Part shown: positions 17,312 to 26,846 of the stretch, one piece after another
Layout: each line of letters opens with the position of its first letter
Position numbering within the stretch: position 1 is the stretch's first letter
Assembly (NCBI RefSeq): GCF_000153205.1
Contig: NZ_CH672427.1
Coordinates: forward strand, 478,623-542,622
Origin: Nitrococcus mobilis Nb-231
GTDB lineage: Bacteria > Pseudomonadota > Gammaproteobacteria > Nitrococcales > Nitrococcaceae
Direction: 5' to 3'
Length of the DNA: 64,000 nt
Position numbers and translations under genes: made by a program
The notes under the pieces: model-generated
Told to the model about the DNA's origin: nothing
The model's input: only the letters and a program-made list of their open reading frames with translations
Database searches by the model: none

Positions 17312-17965
17312 TCAGCGAGTGTACACAACGGCCGGTAGCCGTGCCCGTCGAATTCGGCCGGTTTCGTCCGTCCAGGCTACGCTCTGAGGCGTCTGCTCGT
17401 CGATGACCGCCTTGCGGTCGGCGGCAGCCAGGCTCAGGTAGACGACCAGTTCCGCCAGTCCCTGCTGCAGCGGATGCTCCGCCAATAAATCGGCGATCCG
17501 GGTCTCGGGATCGGTTTCGGTGCCCTGAACGATCTGGCGCAGCAAATCGAAGACGGTGAGCAGCCGCGATTCGGTGCCGACGAATTGCTGCTGTTCCAGC
17601 CCCGCCAACCACTGGATAGCCTGCTCCGTAGCCGGCGTGATGTCGAAGCAAGGTTCGTCGCGCGTCTCGCGGTAGTACTTGCGCAGCCAGCCGCGCTGGT
17701 CGTTGGCCCAGTCGTTGAGGTAGTCGAGTGCGCGCTTTGGGAAAGCCTCCTCGCCGAACCGCTCGCGCAGCTGGAAAAGATAGTCCTCCAGGCGCGCGGC
17801 CGCCTCCTCTTCGGATAGGGTGCGTACATTCGGCTCGATAAAGCAGCGGTGCAGGAAGCCGATGACCAGCGGCCCATGGTCCGCGGCCAGCAAGCGCCAG
17901 GCCGGATGCAGACGGCGCAGCGTCTGAAGATAGTCGTGATCCATGGTGCGGGTCAGCGAATCCAT
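17312..17965 (-). pseudogene. jetA: JetA (DUF3375) with large in-frame internal deletion
   Basis: The N-terminal part matches DUF3375: DYLQTLRRLHPAWRLLAADH, then PKRALDYLNDWANDQRGWLR and LLTVFDLLRQIVQGTETDPE. After RIADL the sequence jumps to the family's extreme C-terminus, HPLQQGLAELVVYLSLAAAD, then VIDEQTPQSVAWTDE and ARLPAVVYTR. The product is ~217 residues against ~480-500 for intact JetA. The next gene in type I Wadjet, jetB (DUF4194), is wholly absent; only 19 bp separate this stop from the jetC relic start. The start at 17965 is chosen among close ATGs. Confidence 0.78.
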
Positions 17966-18176
17966 CAGCGTTTCGACGGTGCATGTGAGGCGAGCCGCCA
18001 TGATCGCACAGGCGGCCCACGCCGCGCACTGCTGCAGTGCCATTGCGGAGTGCAACGCCGCTCGGAGCCCCGCTCATGGACGCCGTCAGCTACACCGCCG
18101 CCGGGGCAACCCGGCCAAGATGATGGAGTTGGATTGTATGGGCCACGCTCGGTGGTCATCTCAGCAAGAAAATGGC

Positions 18177-18491
18177 TCACGGCTCGTCTTCGAACAATTC
18201 ACCGAACAATTCGCGTACTTTGTCTTTAGCCTCAGCGAGCGCGGCGCGACCCTGCGCGGTGATGCCATACAGGCGCCGCGCGCGGCGGCTCGGGCCCTCA
18301 GGTCGCATCTCGAGATACCCTTTCTTCGCCAGGCGGTGCAGCATCGGATAGAGGGTTCCGGGGCTGATCACATAGCCGTGCTGGCGCAGTTCATCGATCA
18401 TCCAACTGCCGTAGATCGACTGTTGCGCGGCGTGATGCAGCACGTGCAATCGGATCAAACCGGAGTACAAGTCCTTGTCGGCTTCGGTCAT
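18177..18491 (-). CDS. PadR-family transcriptional regulator
   Basis: A 104-residue winged-helix protein. The ATG at 18491 overlaps the chrA stop (ATGA), which fixes the start. It shows the PadR pattern SIYGSWMIDELRQHGYVISP, then GTLYPMLHRLAKKGYLEMRP and RRARRLYGITAQGRAALAEA. It would bind DNA as a dimer and respond to a ligand or metal. Coupling to chrA implies that it controls that operon, most likely through the 32-bp palindrome at 19756-19787. Confidence 0.9.
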   Translation of the reverse strand: MTEADKDLYSGLIRLHVLHHAAQQSIYGSWMIDELRQHGYVISPGTLYPMLHRLAKKGYLEMRPEGPSRRARRLYGITAQGRAALAEAKDKVRELFGELFEDEP

Positions 18492-19717
18492 GTCAGCTGC
18501 GCGAGCTCTATGCCCCACCCGCCGGCCGCCGCCAGCGCCACCACCAACCAGGGCGGTGTGCGCCAGAAGGTAAGCAGCGTGAATGCGCCGAGCGCAAGCG
18601 CGAAGTCAGCCGCGGAGCGGATGGCGCTGGTCCACACGGGGTCGTAGAGAGCGGCCAAGAGCAGGCCCACGACGGCCGCGTTTACCCCGAGCAGCGCTCG
18701 ACGCACGGTGCGAATCTGACGCAGCCGGCTCCAGAACGGCAGCACGCCGATCACCAACAGGAATGAAGGCAGGAAGATCGCCAGCAAACAGATCAATGCG
18801 CCGAGCCAGCCGTTCGGCAGCTCGCTCATCACCGTGCCGAGGTAGGCCGCGAACGTGAACAGCGGTCCCGGGACCGCCTGGGCCGCGCCGTAGCCGGCGA
18901 GAAAGGCATCGTTGCTCACCCAGCCGGGCGGCACCACCTCGGCCTGCAGCAGGGGCAGTACCACGTGTCCCCCGCCGAACACGAGCGCCCCCGCGCGATA
19001 GAAGCTGTCCACGAGCACCAGACTCTGCACCGGCCAAGCGGCCGCCGCGAGCGGCAGGCCGATGAGCAGAACCACGAACGCAACCAGGGCCGCAAACGCC
19101 GCTGATGTGGGCAACGGGACGTCGAACGAAGCAAAGCCTTGTTGCGGGTCGGCGCGCAGCCCGGCAAGCCCGATCAACCCGCCGGCCATGATCACACTGG
19201 CTTGGGTTAACGGCGCGGGCAGCGCCAACACGACGATGGCGGCGATAACCGCCAGCGTGATGCGCGGCGTGTCGGGACACAGTGCGCGCCCCATGCCCCA
19301 CAGGGCTTGCGCCACGATGGCGACGGCCGCCACTTTGAGGCCCTGTAGCGAACCATGGGGAGTACTTCCGGCCAGGGCCACCATGCCGTAGCCGAACGCG
19401 GTCAGCGCCAGCGCCGAGGGCAAGGTGAAGCCGATCCAGGCCGCGATCGCGCCGGACAGGCCAGCTTTTGCGAGGCCGATACCGATGCCCACCTGGCTGG
19501 AAGCCGGGCCGGGGAGGAACTGGCACAACGCGACGAGATCCGCGTAGGCCGCCTCGTCCAACCAACGGCGGCGCACTACGAATACGTCGCGGAAATACCC
19601 GAGGTGGGCGATGGGACCGCCGAACGAGGTCAATCCGAGGCGCAGAAAGGCTAGAAAGACCGTAATTGTCGGCTGGCGACTGAAGGCGTTGCTTACGTGT
19701 TCTGCCTCGCAAGCCAC
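18488..19717 (-). CDS. chrA: Chromate transporter ChrA
   Basis: A 409-residue protein made of two homologous CHR halves. Half one has FLRLGLTSFGGPIAHLGYFR and CQFLPGPASSQVGIGIG. Half two has AGALVFGGGHVVLPLLQAEV and GAAQAVPGPLFTFAAYLGTV. These are the conserved FGG and PGP motifs. It is predicted to export chromate across the inner membrane. The GTG start has a GGAG site 8 bp upstream. The downstream padR gene is coupled by a 4-bp overlap. Intact. Confidence 0.93.
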   Translation of the reverse strand: MACEAEHVSNAFSRQPTITVFLAFLRLGLTSFGGPIAHLGYFRDVFVVRRRWLDEAAYADLVALCQFLPGPASSQVGIGIGLAKAGLSGAIAAWIGFTLPSALALTAFGYGMVALAGSTPHGSLQGLKVAAVAIVAQALWGMGRALCPDTPRITLAVIAAIVVLALPAPLTQASVIMAGGLIGLAGLRADPQQGFASFDVPLPTSAAFAALVAFVVLLIGLPLAAAAWPVQSLVLVDSFYRAGALVFGGGHVVLPLLQAEVVPPGWVSNDAFLAGYGAAQAVPGPLFTFAAYLGTVMSELPNGWLGALICLLAIFLPSFLLVIGVLPFWSRLRQIRTVRRALLGVNAAVVGLLLAALYDPVWTSAIRSAADFALALGAFTLLTFWRTPPWLVVALAAAGGWGIELAQLT

Positions 19718-19755
19718 GGCGAACTCCCGAGCGTCGATGTGTAGACAGCGGTCGA

Positions 19756-19787
19756 ATAATCGAAATTCGATATCGAATTTCGATTAT
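19756..19787. promoter_or_regulatory. 32-bp perfect palindrome upstream of chrA-padR
   Basis: The sequence ATAATCGAAATTCGAT is followed directly by its exact inverse complement. It lies ~40 bp before the chrA start, between chrA and two tiny divergent frames. Its own half-sites (TCGAAATTCGA-like) are repeated, so two dimers could bind. It is the best candidate for the PadR operator. Confidence 0.75.
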
Positions 19788-19794
19788 TGTAATC

Positions 19795-19881
19795 GTGAAC
19801 GCGGCCGGCATGGAAGCAGACCAGGCAATTGTTGCCCTGCTGGATAAGCTGCAAGGGGATGCAGGGGAGCCCGAAAAATAA
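19795..19881 (+). CDS. Possible 28-residue leader peptide
   Basis: GTG at 19795 (or ATG at 19810) opens a short frame ending AIVALLDKLQGDAGEPEK, 2 bp before the next ATG. It starts just after the palindrome, divergent from chrA. Only position supports it. Confidence 0.25.
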   Translation: MNAAGMEADQAIVALLDKLQGDAGEPEK

Positions 19882-19883
19882 TA

Positions 19884-20075
19884 ATGCGCGTGCTCAAACT
19901 TCTCCTGCTTGGCATTGCTGTGCTCGCATCGGCGCCGGCCGAATACCGCCGAGTCGCCGAGGAGATCAGTGCCCCCTTGCGAGCCGTACAAGCCCGAGCC
20001 GGGCGCCAGATCATCCCGCGCCTGCCCGAAGGCCAGTACTTCATGGACGCCGCCGGGCGTTGGCGGCAACGGTAG
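19884..20075 (+). CDS. Small hypothetical secreted protein
   Basis: A 63-residue frame with a signal-like start (MRVLKLLLLGIAVLASAPAE) and a basic tail. A GGGGAG site lies 12 bp upstream. It is divergent from chrA-padR and would share its control region. No family recognised; it may be real because signal peptide, spacing and ribosome site agree. Confidence 0.4.
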   Translation: MRVLKLLLLGIAVLASAPAEYRRVAEEISAPLRAVQARAGRQIIPRLPEGQYFMDAAGRWRQR

Positions 20076-20208
20076 CCGAGGCCTATCTTAGCAACGTCCG
20101 GTAAGTCAGGCGTCGGCCGCGATCCGTGACGGACTTAGAAGATGATCCGCTGCAGGGTGTTATCGTGAGGTCTCGGTGACAAGGGACCGCAGACCAGCCT
20201 GGAACCCG

Positions 20209-22560
20209 ATGCACGATAAAAAGCAGCTCAGCGAGCGCGACATCTGCACCAAGTTCATCACGCCGGCCATCAAGAACGCCGGTTGGGATGTTCACTCGCA
20301 GATTCGTGAAGAGGTCACTTTGACGGCCGGGCGCATCATCGTTCGCGGTCAGGCGGCGCTGCGCGCCAAAGGGGCGCGTGCCGACTATGTCCTCTATTAC
20401 AAACCGGGCATTCCACTCGCGGTCGTCGAGGCCAAGGACAATAAACACGGGGTCGGTGCCGGCCTCCAGCAGGCGTTGGGCTACGCCGATTTGCTGAACG
20501 TGCCCTTTGCGCTCAGCTCCAACGGCGACGCCTTCATGTTCCACGACCGCTCGGGCGGCACGCTGATCGAGCGCGAGCTCGCCCTCGGCGCTTTCCCGAG
20601 CCCCCAATACCTCTGGGAGCGCTTCAAGGCCTGGAAGGGCTACTCCGACCAGGCACTTCCGGTCGTCACGCAGGACTACTGCGACGACGGCAGCGGCAAG
20701 GCGCCGCGCTACTATCAGAGCCGCGCGATCAACGCCGCCCTGGAGGCGATCGCCCGCGGTCAGGAGCGCGTGCTGCTGGTCATGGCGACCGGTACCGGCA
20801 AGACCTACACCGCTTTCCAGATCATCTGGCGGCTGTGGAAGGCCGGCGCGCGGCGACGCATTCTGTTCCTCGCTGACCGCAACATCCTGGTCGATCAGAC
20901 CAAAACCAATGATTTCAAACCGTTCGGCACTGCCATGACCAAGATCACGGGCCGCAACGTCGACCCGTCCTATGAAGTGTATCTCTCGCTCTATCAGGCG
21001 ATCACCGGGCCGCACGAGGAGCAGAAGGCCTTCAAACAGTTCTCGCCGGAGTTCTTCGATCTAATCGTGATTGATGAGTGCCATCGCGGCAGCGCGGCTG
21101 AAGACTCCGCCTGGCGGGAGATTCTGGCGTACTTCAGCGCCGCCACGCACCTCGGCCTTACCGCCACGCCGAAAGAGACCAAGGAAGTCTCGAACATCAC
21201 CTACTTCGGCGAGCCGGTGTATACCTACAGCCTGAAACAGGGCATCCAGGACGGTTTCTTGGCCCCCTACAAGGTGGTACGCGTCGATCTGGACCGTGAC
21301 CTGCAGGGCTGGCGGCCAACGCTCGGCCAGCGCGACAAATACGGTCACGAGATCGAGGACCGCATCTACAATCAGCGCGATTTCGACCGTAAACTGGTCA
21401 TCGACGAACGCACCCAACTGGTGGCGAAGATCGTCAGCGACCACCTCAAGGCCACCGAGCGCCTGGGCAAGACCATCGTCTTCTGCCAGGACATCGACCA
21501 CGCCGAGCGCATGCGTCAGGCGCTGGTCAACGAGAACGCCGATCTTGTCGCGCGCAACCGTAAGTACGTCATGCGCATCACCGGCGACGATGCCGCCGGC
21601 AAAGCGGAGCTCGATAACTTCATCGACCCGGAGCAACCGTACCCGACGCTGGTCACCACCTCGGAGCTGCTCACCACCGGTGTGGACAGCAAGACCTGTA
21701 AGCTCATCGTGCTCGATCAGCGCATCGAGTCCATGACCAAGTTCAAGCAGATGATCGGCCGCGGCACCCGGATCGAGGAGGATTACGGCAAGCTCTGGTT
21801 CACCATCATCGACTTCAGGAAAGCCACCGAGCTGTTCGCCGATCCGGACTTCGACGGCGAGCCGGCGGTGATCTTCACGCCTCAGCCGGGCGGCACCACC
21901 GTGCCGGACGAGGAGGAAAATAACGGTGCCGACGACCGGACCGGAGACCCGGACGACACCGGCGGCGAAGCGGACACCGCGCTGCGCAAATACCACGTCA
22001 GCGGCGTCACCGTGCGCAAGGTCGCCGAGCGGACCCAGTATTTCGGCAAAGACGGCAAGCTCATCACCGAGTCCATCAAGGACTACACCCGTGCCGCGGT
22101 TCGCGCCGAGTACCGCAGCCTCGACGAGTTCCTGCGCAAATGGGACGAGGCCGAGCAAAAGGCCGCTATCATCCAGGAGCTGGCGGAGCAGGGCGTGATC
22201 TGGGAAGCGCTGGAGGAGGAGATCGGTAAGGACTACGGCGCCTTCGATCTGATCTGCCACGTAGTGTTCGACCAGCCGCCGCTCACCCGGCGTGAGCGCG
22301 CCGAGCAGGTGCGCAAGCAGGATTATTTCACTCGCTACGGCGACCAGGCCCGCCGGGTGTTGGAGGCGTTATTGGAGAAATACGCCGCCAGCGATATCAC
22401 CAACATCGAGTCCATCGATGTGCTGCGGGTCCAGCCGCTCAACGAACTCGGCACGCCCGTTGAGCTCGTCCGCGCCTTCGGCGGCAAGAAACGGTACCGG
22501 CAGGCGGTTCAGGCGCTGGAACGGGCGCTGTACGTGCGGCCGGCCGGCACCGACGCTTAA
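20209..22560 (+). CDS. hsdR: Type I restriction enzyme, R subunit
   Basis: A 783-residue HsdR. The start at ATG 20209 ([20 protein letters not shown]) fits the family; a GTG at 20176 is also possible. The nuclease domain has the PD-(D/E)xK residues Asp59 and Glu74-Ala-Lys76 ([11 protein letters not shown]). The SF2 motor follows: Walker A ATGTGKT (193-199), DECH (289-292), GLTATPK, and motif [19 protein letters not shown]-terminal domain that binds the methylase core completes it. It translocates and cuts unmodified DNA. First gene of a four-gene operon. All key residues are present. Confidence 0.95.
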   Translation: MHDKKQLSERDICTKFITPAIKNAGWDVHSQIREEVTLTAGRIIVRGQAALRAKGARADYVLYYKPGIPLAVVEAKDNKHGVGAGLQQALGYADLLNVPFALSSNGDAFMFHDRSGGTLIERELALGAFPSPQYLWERFKAWKGYSDQALPVVTQDYCDDGSGKAPRYYQSRAINAALEAIARGQERVLLVMATGTGKTYTAFQIIWRLWKAGARRRILFLADRNILVDQTKTNDFKPFGTAMTKITGRNVDPSYEVYLSLYQAITGPHEEQKAFKQFSPEFFDLIVIDECHRGSAAEDSAWREILAYFSAATHLGLTATPKETKEVSNITYFGEPVYTYSLKQGIQDGFLAPYKVVRVDLDRDLQGWRPTLGQRDKYGHEIEDRIYNQRDFDRKLVIDERTQLVAKIVSDHLKATERLGKTIVFCQDIDHAERMRQALVNENADLVARNRKYVMRITGDDAAGKAELDNFIDPEQPYPTLVTTSELLTTGVDSKTCKLIVLDQRIESMTKFKQMIGRGTRIEEDYGKLWFTIIDFRKATELFADPDFDGEPAVIFTPQPGGTTVPDEEENNGADDRTGDPDDTGGEADTALRKYHVSGVTVRKVAERTQYFGKDGKLITESIKDYTRAAVRAEYRSLDEFLRKWDEAEQKAAIIQELAEQGVIWEALEEEIGKDYGAFDLICHVVFDQPPLTRRERAEQVRKQDYFTRYGDQARRVLEALLEKYAASDITNIESIDVLRVQPLNELGTPVELVRAFGGKKRYRQAVQALERALYVRPAGTDA

Positions 22561-22582
22561 AAAAACCAACCCGGAACCGTCC

Positions 22583-24034
22583 ATGTCCATTTCCACCACC
22601 ATCAAGTCCATCCAGGACATCATGCGCAAGGATGCCGGTGTCGACGGCGACGCCCAGCGCATCGGCCAGCTCGCCTGGCTGCTGTTCTTGAAGATATTCG
22701 ACGCCCAGGAGGAAGAGCTCGCGCTGCGCTACGACGACTACCAGCCGCCCATTCCCGAGGAGCTGCTGTGGCGCAGCTGGGCCGCCGATCCCGAGGGCAT
22801 CACCGGCGAGGCGCTGCTGGAGTTCGTCAACAACGCGCTCTTCCCGCAGCTCAAGCGCCTGCGCGCCACGCCCCAGACCAACCCGCGCGGCTTCGTCGCC
22901 CGCGAGGTATTCGCCGATGCCTTCAATTACATGAAAAACGGCACCCTGCTGCGCCAGGTGGTCAATCGGATCGAGGCGGGCATCGATTTTCACTCGGCGA
23001 AGGAGCGCCACCTGCTCGGCGACATCTACGAGCAGATCTTGAAGGACCTGCAGAGCGCGGGCAACGCCGGCGAATTCTACACGCCCCGCGCCGTCACCCA
23101 GTTCATGGTGGACATCATCGACCCGCAGCTCGGCGAGCAGGTTATGGACCCGGCCTGCGGCACCGGCGGCTTTCTCACCTGCACCGTCGAGCACATTCGC
23201 AAGCACTACGTGCAGACCGTGGCGGCCGAGGCCACGCTGCAGGAGCAGGTCCAGGGCTTCGAGAAAAAGCAGCTGCCGCATCTGCTGTGCACCACCAACA
23301 TGCTGCTGCACGGCCTGGAGGTGCCCACCCGCATCCGCCACGACAACACCCTGGCCCGGCCGCTGCGCGATTGGGGGCCGCGCGAGCGGGTCGATGCAGT
23401 GCTCACCAACCCGCCGTTCGGCGGCATGGAAGAGGACGGCACCGAGCTCAACTTCCCCCAGGCCACCCGCACCCGCGAGACCGCGGATCTGTTCCTGCAG
23501 CTCGTCATTCAGATCCTCAAGCCCAATGGCCGTGCCGCCATCGTCCTGCCGGACGGCACCCTGTTCGGCGAGGGCGTGAAGACCAAGATCAAGGAGAAGC
23601 TGCTCACCGAGTGCAATCTGCACACCATCGTCCGGCTGCCCAATGGCGTCTTCAACCCCTACACCGGCATCAAGACCAACCTGCTGTTTTTCACCAAGGG
23701 CGAGCCGACCACCGAGGTCTGGTACTACGAGCACCCGTACCCGCCCGGCTACAAGTCCTATTCCAAGACCAAGCCGATCCGTATCACTGAGTTCGACGCC
23801 GAAAAAGCCTGGTGGCACGCTCGGAAGGAGAATGCGCAGGCCTGGCGCGTCTCCATCGACGAGATCCGCGCCGGCAATTACAACCTGGACCGCAAGAACC
23901 CGCACGTCGCCGAAGTGGAAAACCACGACCCGGACGAGCTGCTGCGGCAATACGAAAAACTGCAGGCCGAGATCACCACCACCCGCGATGAGCTGAAAAG
24001 CGCCCTGGCCGCGGCACTGGAGGGCAGGGCATGA
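22583..24034 (+). CDS. hsdM: Type I DNA methyltransferase, M subunit
   Basis: A 483-residue N6-adenine methyltransferase. It has an N-terminal helical domain, AdoMet motif I DPACGTGGF (189-197) and catalytic motif IV NPPFGG (276-281). The flanking family segments GEFYTPRAVTQFMVDIIDP and NGRAAIVLPDGTLFGEGVK are also present. It modifies host DNA together with HsdS and is required for cleavage with HsdR. It begins 22 bp after hsdR, and its stop overlaps the hsdS start (ATGA). Intact. Confidence 0.96.
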   Translation: MSISTTIKSIQDIMRKDAGVDGDAQRIGQLAWLLFLKIFDAQEEELALRYDDYQPPIPEELLWRSWAADPEGITGEALLEFVNNALFPQLKRLRATPQTNPRGFVAREVFADAFNYMKNGTLLRQVVNRIEAGIDFHSAKERHLLGDIYEQILKDLQSAGNAGEFYTPRAVTQFMVDIIDPQLGEQVMDPACGTGGFLTCTVEHIRKHYVQTVAAEATLQEQVQGFEKKQLPHLLCTTNMLLHGLEVPTRIRHDNTLARPLRDWGPRERVDAVLTNPPFGGMEEDGTELNFPQATRTRETADLFLQLVIQILKPNGRAAIVLPDGTLFGEGVKTKIKEKLLTECNLHTIVRLPNGVFNPYTGIKTNLLFFTKGEPTTEVWYYEHPYPPGYKSYSKTKPIRITEFDAEKAWWHARKENAQAWRVSIDEIRAGNYNLDRKNPHVAEVENHDPDELLRQYEKLQAEITTTRDELKSALAAALEGRA

Positions 24035-25764
24035 GCGCCACCACTCCCGCTCGCCCCGAGCAAAGTCGAAGGAAGCCTGTCGAAGGACATTCCATCGCCC
24101 TCTGCGAGCACCTCCCCCTGATCGCAGCGGCACCCGGCGGCATCAAGAAGCTGCGCGAGCTGATTCTTGATCTGGCGGTGCGGGGCAAACTGGTGCCGCA
24201 GAATCCAAATGATGAACCGGCGAGTGAGTTGTTGGAATGCATAGACGCTGAAAAACGACAGCTAATTACGGAAGGTAAGCTGAAAAAGGGAAGGGCACAG
24301 CAAGGGATCACTGCCGGAAATCAACCATTCGGTTTACCCCCACGGTGGCGGTGGTCAAGGCTCGGTGGATTGGCCCTACTTGTAACCGACGGGACGCATC
24401 ACACTCCGCAGTACGTCGCGAAAGGCGTGCCTTTTATTTCTGTTAAAGACATTAGTGGCGGACAACTCCGCTTCTCTGATACGAAGTTCATTTCGCAGGA
24501 AGAGCACCAAACGATCAGCAGCCGGTGTAACCCAGAGCGCAATGACATCCTCTTGTGCCGCATCGGTACGCTTGGCAAACCTGTCATCGTCGATACGGAT
24601 CAGCCGTTTAGCCTATTCGTCAGCGTTGGCCTGATAAAGACGCCTAAGTCCACTCCGATAACGAGATGGACGAAGCTTGTTCTGGAATCACCTCTCATGT
24701 TGGGTCAGTACGAAGCCATTAAGGCGGGCGGCTCCCATACCAACAAGCTTAATCTAGGTGATATTCCTAAGCTGATGGTGCCACTTCCGCCGTTGGCCGG
24801 ACAGGCCCGTATTGTCGCCAAAGTCGATGAACTGATGGCCCTATGCGACCGACTCGAGGCGCAGCAAGCGGACACCGAGGCCGCCCACACCACCCTGGTC
24901 AAGACCCTACTCGACACCCTCACGCAGAGCCGGTCCGCTGAAGATTTCGCCGCCAACTGGCAACGCCTGAGCGCCCACTTCGACACCCTCTTCACCACCG
25001 AGCCCAGCATCGACACCCTTAAGCAGACCCTCCTGCAACTGGCCGTCATGGGCAAGTTGGTGCCGCAGGATCCGAGCGACGGGCCGGCGAGCGAGTTGCT
25101 CAAACGCCTGCGGGGTAGGAATGGGAACCGGCAAGTAGGGCGCAGAACCAACGAGGAAGCGCTGCCTGCGTTACCCGCCGGCTGGGAGTGCGTATCGGTC
25201 GGAGATCTTGGCCCTATTGCAGGAGGTGCCACCCCTAACAAAGGTGATGCAAGTCTTTGGAGCGGAACCATTCCGTGGGTTTCCCCAAAGGACATGAAAA
25301 GATCGTACATTAACGACGCGGTTGATCATGTTTCTGCAGTTGCAATTGAGAAAACGTCGCTAAAGCTGATCCCTGCCGGGAGTCTTCTATTGGTTGTCCG
25401 AGGGATGATCCTCGCACATTCGTTCCCGGTTGCGATTAGCCAGGTTCCCCTCTGCATAAATCAGGACATGAAGGCAATATCCCTGCTTCCGGAGATGGCC
25501 GAATTTGTTCTCTACGCTCTTCAAGGGCTCAAGCCGCACATTCTTCAACTTATTGAACGGTCGAGCCACGGGACATGTAAGCTCAAGTCAGAGACCCTGT
25601 TCGGACATCCATTTCCGCTGCCTCCTCTGGCAGAGCAGCATCGCATCGTCGCTAAGGTCGATGAGCTAATGGTCCTATGCGACCGCCTGAAAGCACGGTT
25701 GGCCCACTGTCGAATAGTACATGGGCGCCTCGCGGATGCACTGGCTCAGGTGACGGCGGCATGA
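24031..25764 (+). CDS. hsdS: Type I specificity subunit
   Basis: A 577-residue HsdS with two target-recognition domains, each followed by a helical spacer. TRD1 is near 95-265 (GLPPRWRWSRLGGLALLVTD). TRD2 is near 380-555 (LPAGWECVSVGDLGPIAGGA). The spacers repeat the same words: KLVPQ(N/D)P…PASELL before each TRD and RIVAKVDELM.LCDRL after each. The N-terminal residues 8-20 (RPEQSRRKPVEGH) look like an inserted interspersed repeat of the 'PVEG' kind. ATGA overlaps link it to both neighbours. Confidence 0.93.
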   Translation: MSATTPARPEQSRRKPVEGHSIALCEHLPLIAAAPGGIKKLRELILDLAVRGKLVPQNPNDEPASELLECIDAEKRQLITEGKLKKGRAQQGITAGNQPFGLPPRWRWSRLGGLALLVTDGTHHTPQYVAKGVPFISVKDISGGQLRFSDTKFISQEEHQTISSRCNPERNDILLCRIGTLGKPVIVDTDQPFSLFVSVGLIKTPKSTPITRWTKLVLESPLMLGQYEAIKAGGSHTNKLNLGDIPKLMVPLPPLAGQARIVAKVDELMALCDRLEAQQADTEAAHTTLVKTLLDTLTQSRSAEDFAANWQRLSAHFDTLFTTEPSIDTLKQTLLQLAVMGKLVPQDPSDGPASELLKRLRGRNGNRQVGRRTNEEALPALPAGWECVSVGDLGPIAGGATPNKGDASLWSGTIPWVSPKDMKRSYINDAVDHVSAVAIEKTSLKLIPAGSLLLVVRGMILAHSFPVAISQVPLCINQDMKAISLLPEMAEFVLYALQGLKPHILQLIERSSHGTCKLKSETLFGHPFPLPPLAEQHRIVAKVDELMVLCDRLKARLAHCRIVHGRLADALAQVTAA

Positions 25765-26618
25765 CGATTAGTATCGTCACATCAAACTGTCAAATTCTCG
25801 CCGATGTTTATCAGATCCAAGTGAACGGGCTACCCGGCCTCGGCGGCTACACTTTGATTATCAACCTCCACTGCACGGTTCGGTCGCTGGAGACACAGAC
25901 GTTCCTCCGGCATCTTGTCATCCGAGTCGATTGGGGCGGGGAAGAGCAACGGAGGATCGGTTTCGCCATACCGGAGCAGGCACAACCCATCCAGATATCG
26001 TCCTCTGGCCAGCAGACCCTTGAGTTTCGGCTTGCGCTCACGCCCCAGCAGTTGGAGGCCATTGAAGCACGCCGCAACGGCGGTGACTTTCGGCTGAGGA
26101 TCTGGCTGACCGGCGAGGTCACGCAAGGCGGCAACATTGCAACGATTACGGAATCGGGTGAACACCACATCCGACAGCAGGATTGGATCGAAGCCTTGGA
26201 GCGGATGGAATATCGTCGCTCACTGCTGTACGAGGTGCCTTTGCCAGATCAGGAGAGCGGGGCGGAACCCGCCGCCGACATCATCGGCAAGGCTCAGTAC
26301 CACCTGCTACGCGGCCATTACGATGAGTGTGTCGCCGAATGTCGGAAACTCTTCGAAACCTACCCGCTGAGCAAGGAAGACGAAGCCCAACTCGGGCGGG
26401 CGCGGGAGAAATTCAGTGGTGGCCGAGACGGGAAGGAAAGTATGGACATCCCGGAGCGCCTTATTCTATTGCGTGATGCGATAAAACACGCAACGCATCC
26501 TGCTCACCACAATCACGGGCGTGATAGCTATAGCCGCGACCAGGCACGCGCAATCCTCGCGGCAGCAGTCGCCATGATGACTTGCTCCGGTTTCGCCGGG
26601 CCAGGGCACATTGGCTAA
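25761..26618 (+). CDS. Unknown protein coupled to the hsdRMS operon
   Basis: A 285-residue protein starting MTISIVTSNCQILADVYQIQ, its ATG overlapping the hsdS stop. The first ~150 residues look like a beta-sandwich (alternating hydrophobic strands: GYTLIINLHCTV, RHLVIRVDWGG, FRLRIWLTGEV). The rest is helical with a repeat-like segment (AQYHLLRGHYDECVAECRKL) and a His-rich loop (HATHPAHHNHGRD) that could bind metal. I recognise no family. Tight coupling implies a role tied to the restriction system, such as an accessory effector or control subunit. Confidence 0.8.
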   Translation: MTISIVTSNCQILADVYQIQVNGLPGLGGYTLIINLHCTVRSLETQTFLRHLVIRVDWGGEEQRRIGFAIPEQAQPIQISSSGQQTLEFRLALTPQQLEAIEARRNGGDFRLRIWLTGEVTQGGNIATITESGEHHIRQQDWIEALERMEYRRSLLYEVPLPDQESGAEPAADIIGKAQYHLLRGHYDECVAECRKLFETYPLSKEDEAQLGRAREKFSGGRDGKESMDIPERLILLRDAIKHATHPAHHNHGRDSYSRDQARAILAAAVAMMTCSGFAGPGHIG

Positions 26619-26846
26619 GGGCAAAGAGAATGCTTCTGCCGGAGAGGATTCAGAGCAAGCGTAACCATGCCCAATGAACTGGGGATCTCTGGCACTTGGG
26701 CATCCATCGAGTGAGCTGACGAGAGACTGGGGGCCAGCCACTGCAGGGGTGAGGGGGCGGGGAAGCTCTGTGGCATTGGGATCGTGTGCGGCTCATCCCT
26801 TCAGATAGTGGTAAGCTGTATGCACTATGCAGCGGAGACGAGCAAC

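Noticed and set aside
14794-17406. 870-codon plus-strand frame opposite jetC
   Set aside because: Low-complexity Leu/Gly/Ala shadow of the coiled-coil gene; the minus strand carries clear SMC motifs.
21061-22260. 399-codon minus-strand frame opposite hsdR
   Set aside because: Shadow of hsdR; no recognisable motif.
22439-24133. 564-codon minus-strand frame opposite hsdM
   Set aside because: Shadow of hsdM, which has AdoMet and NPPF motifs.
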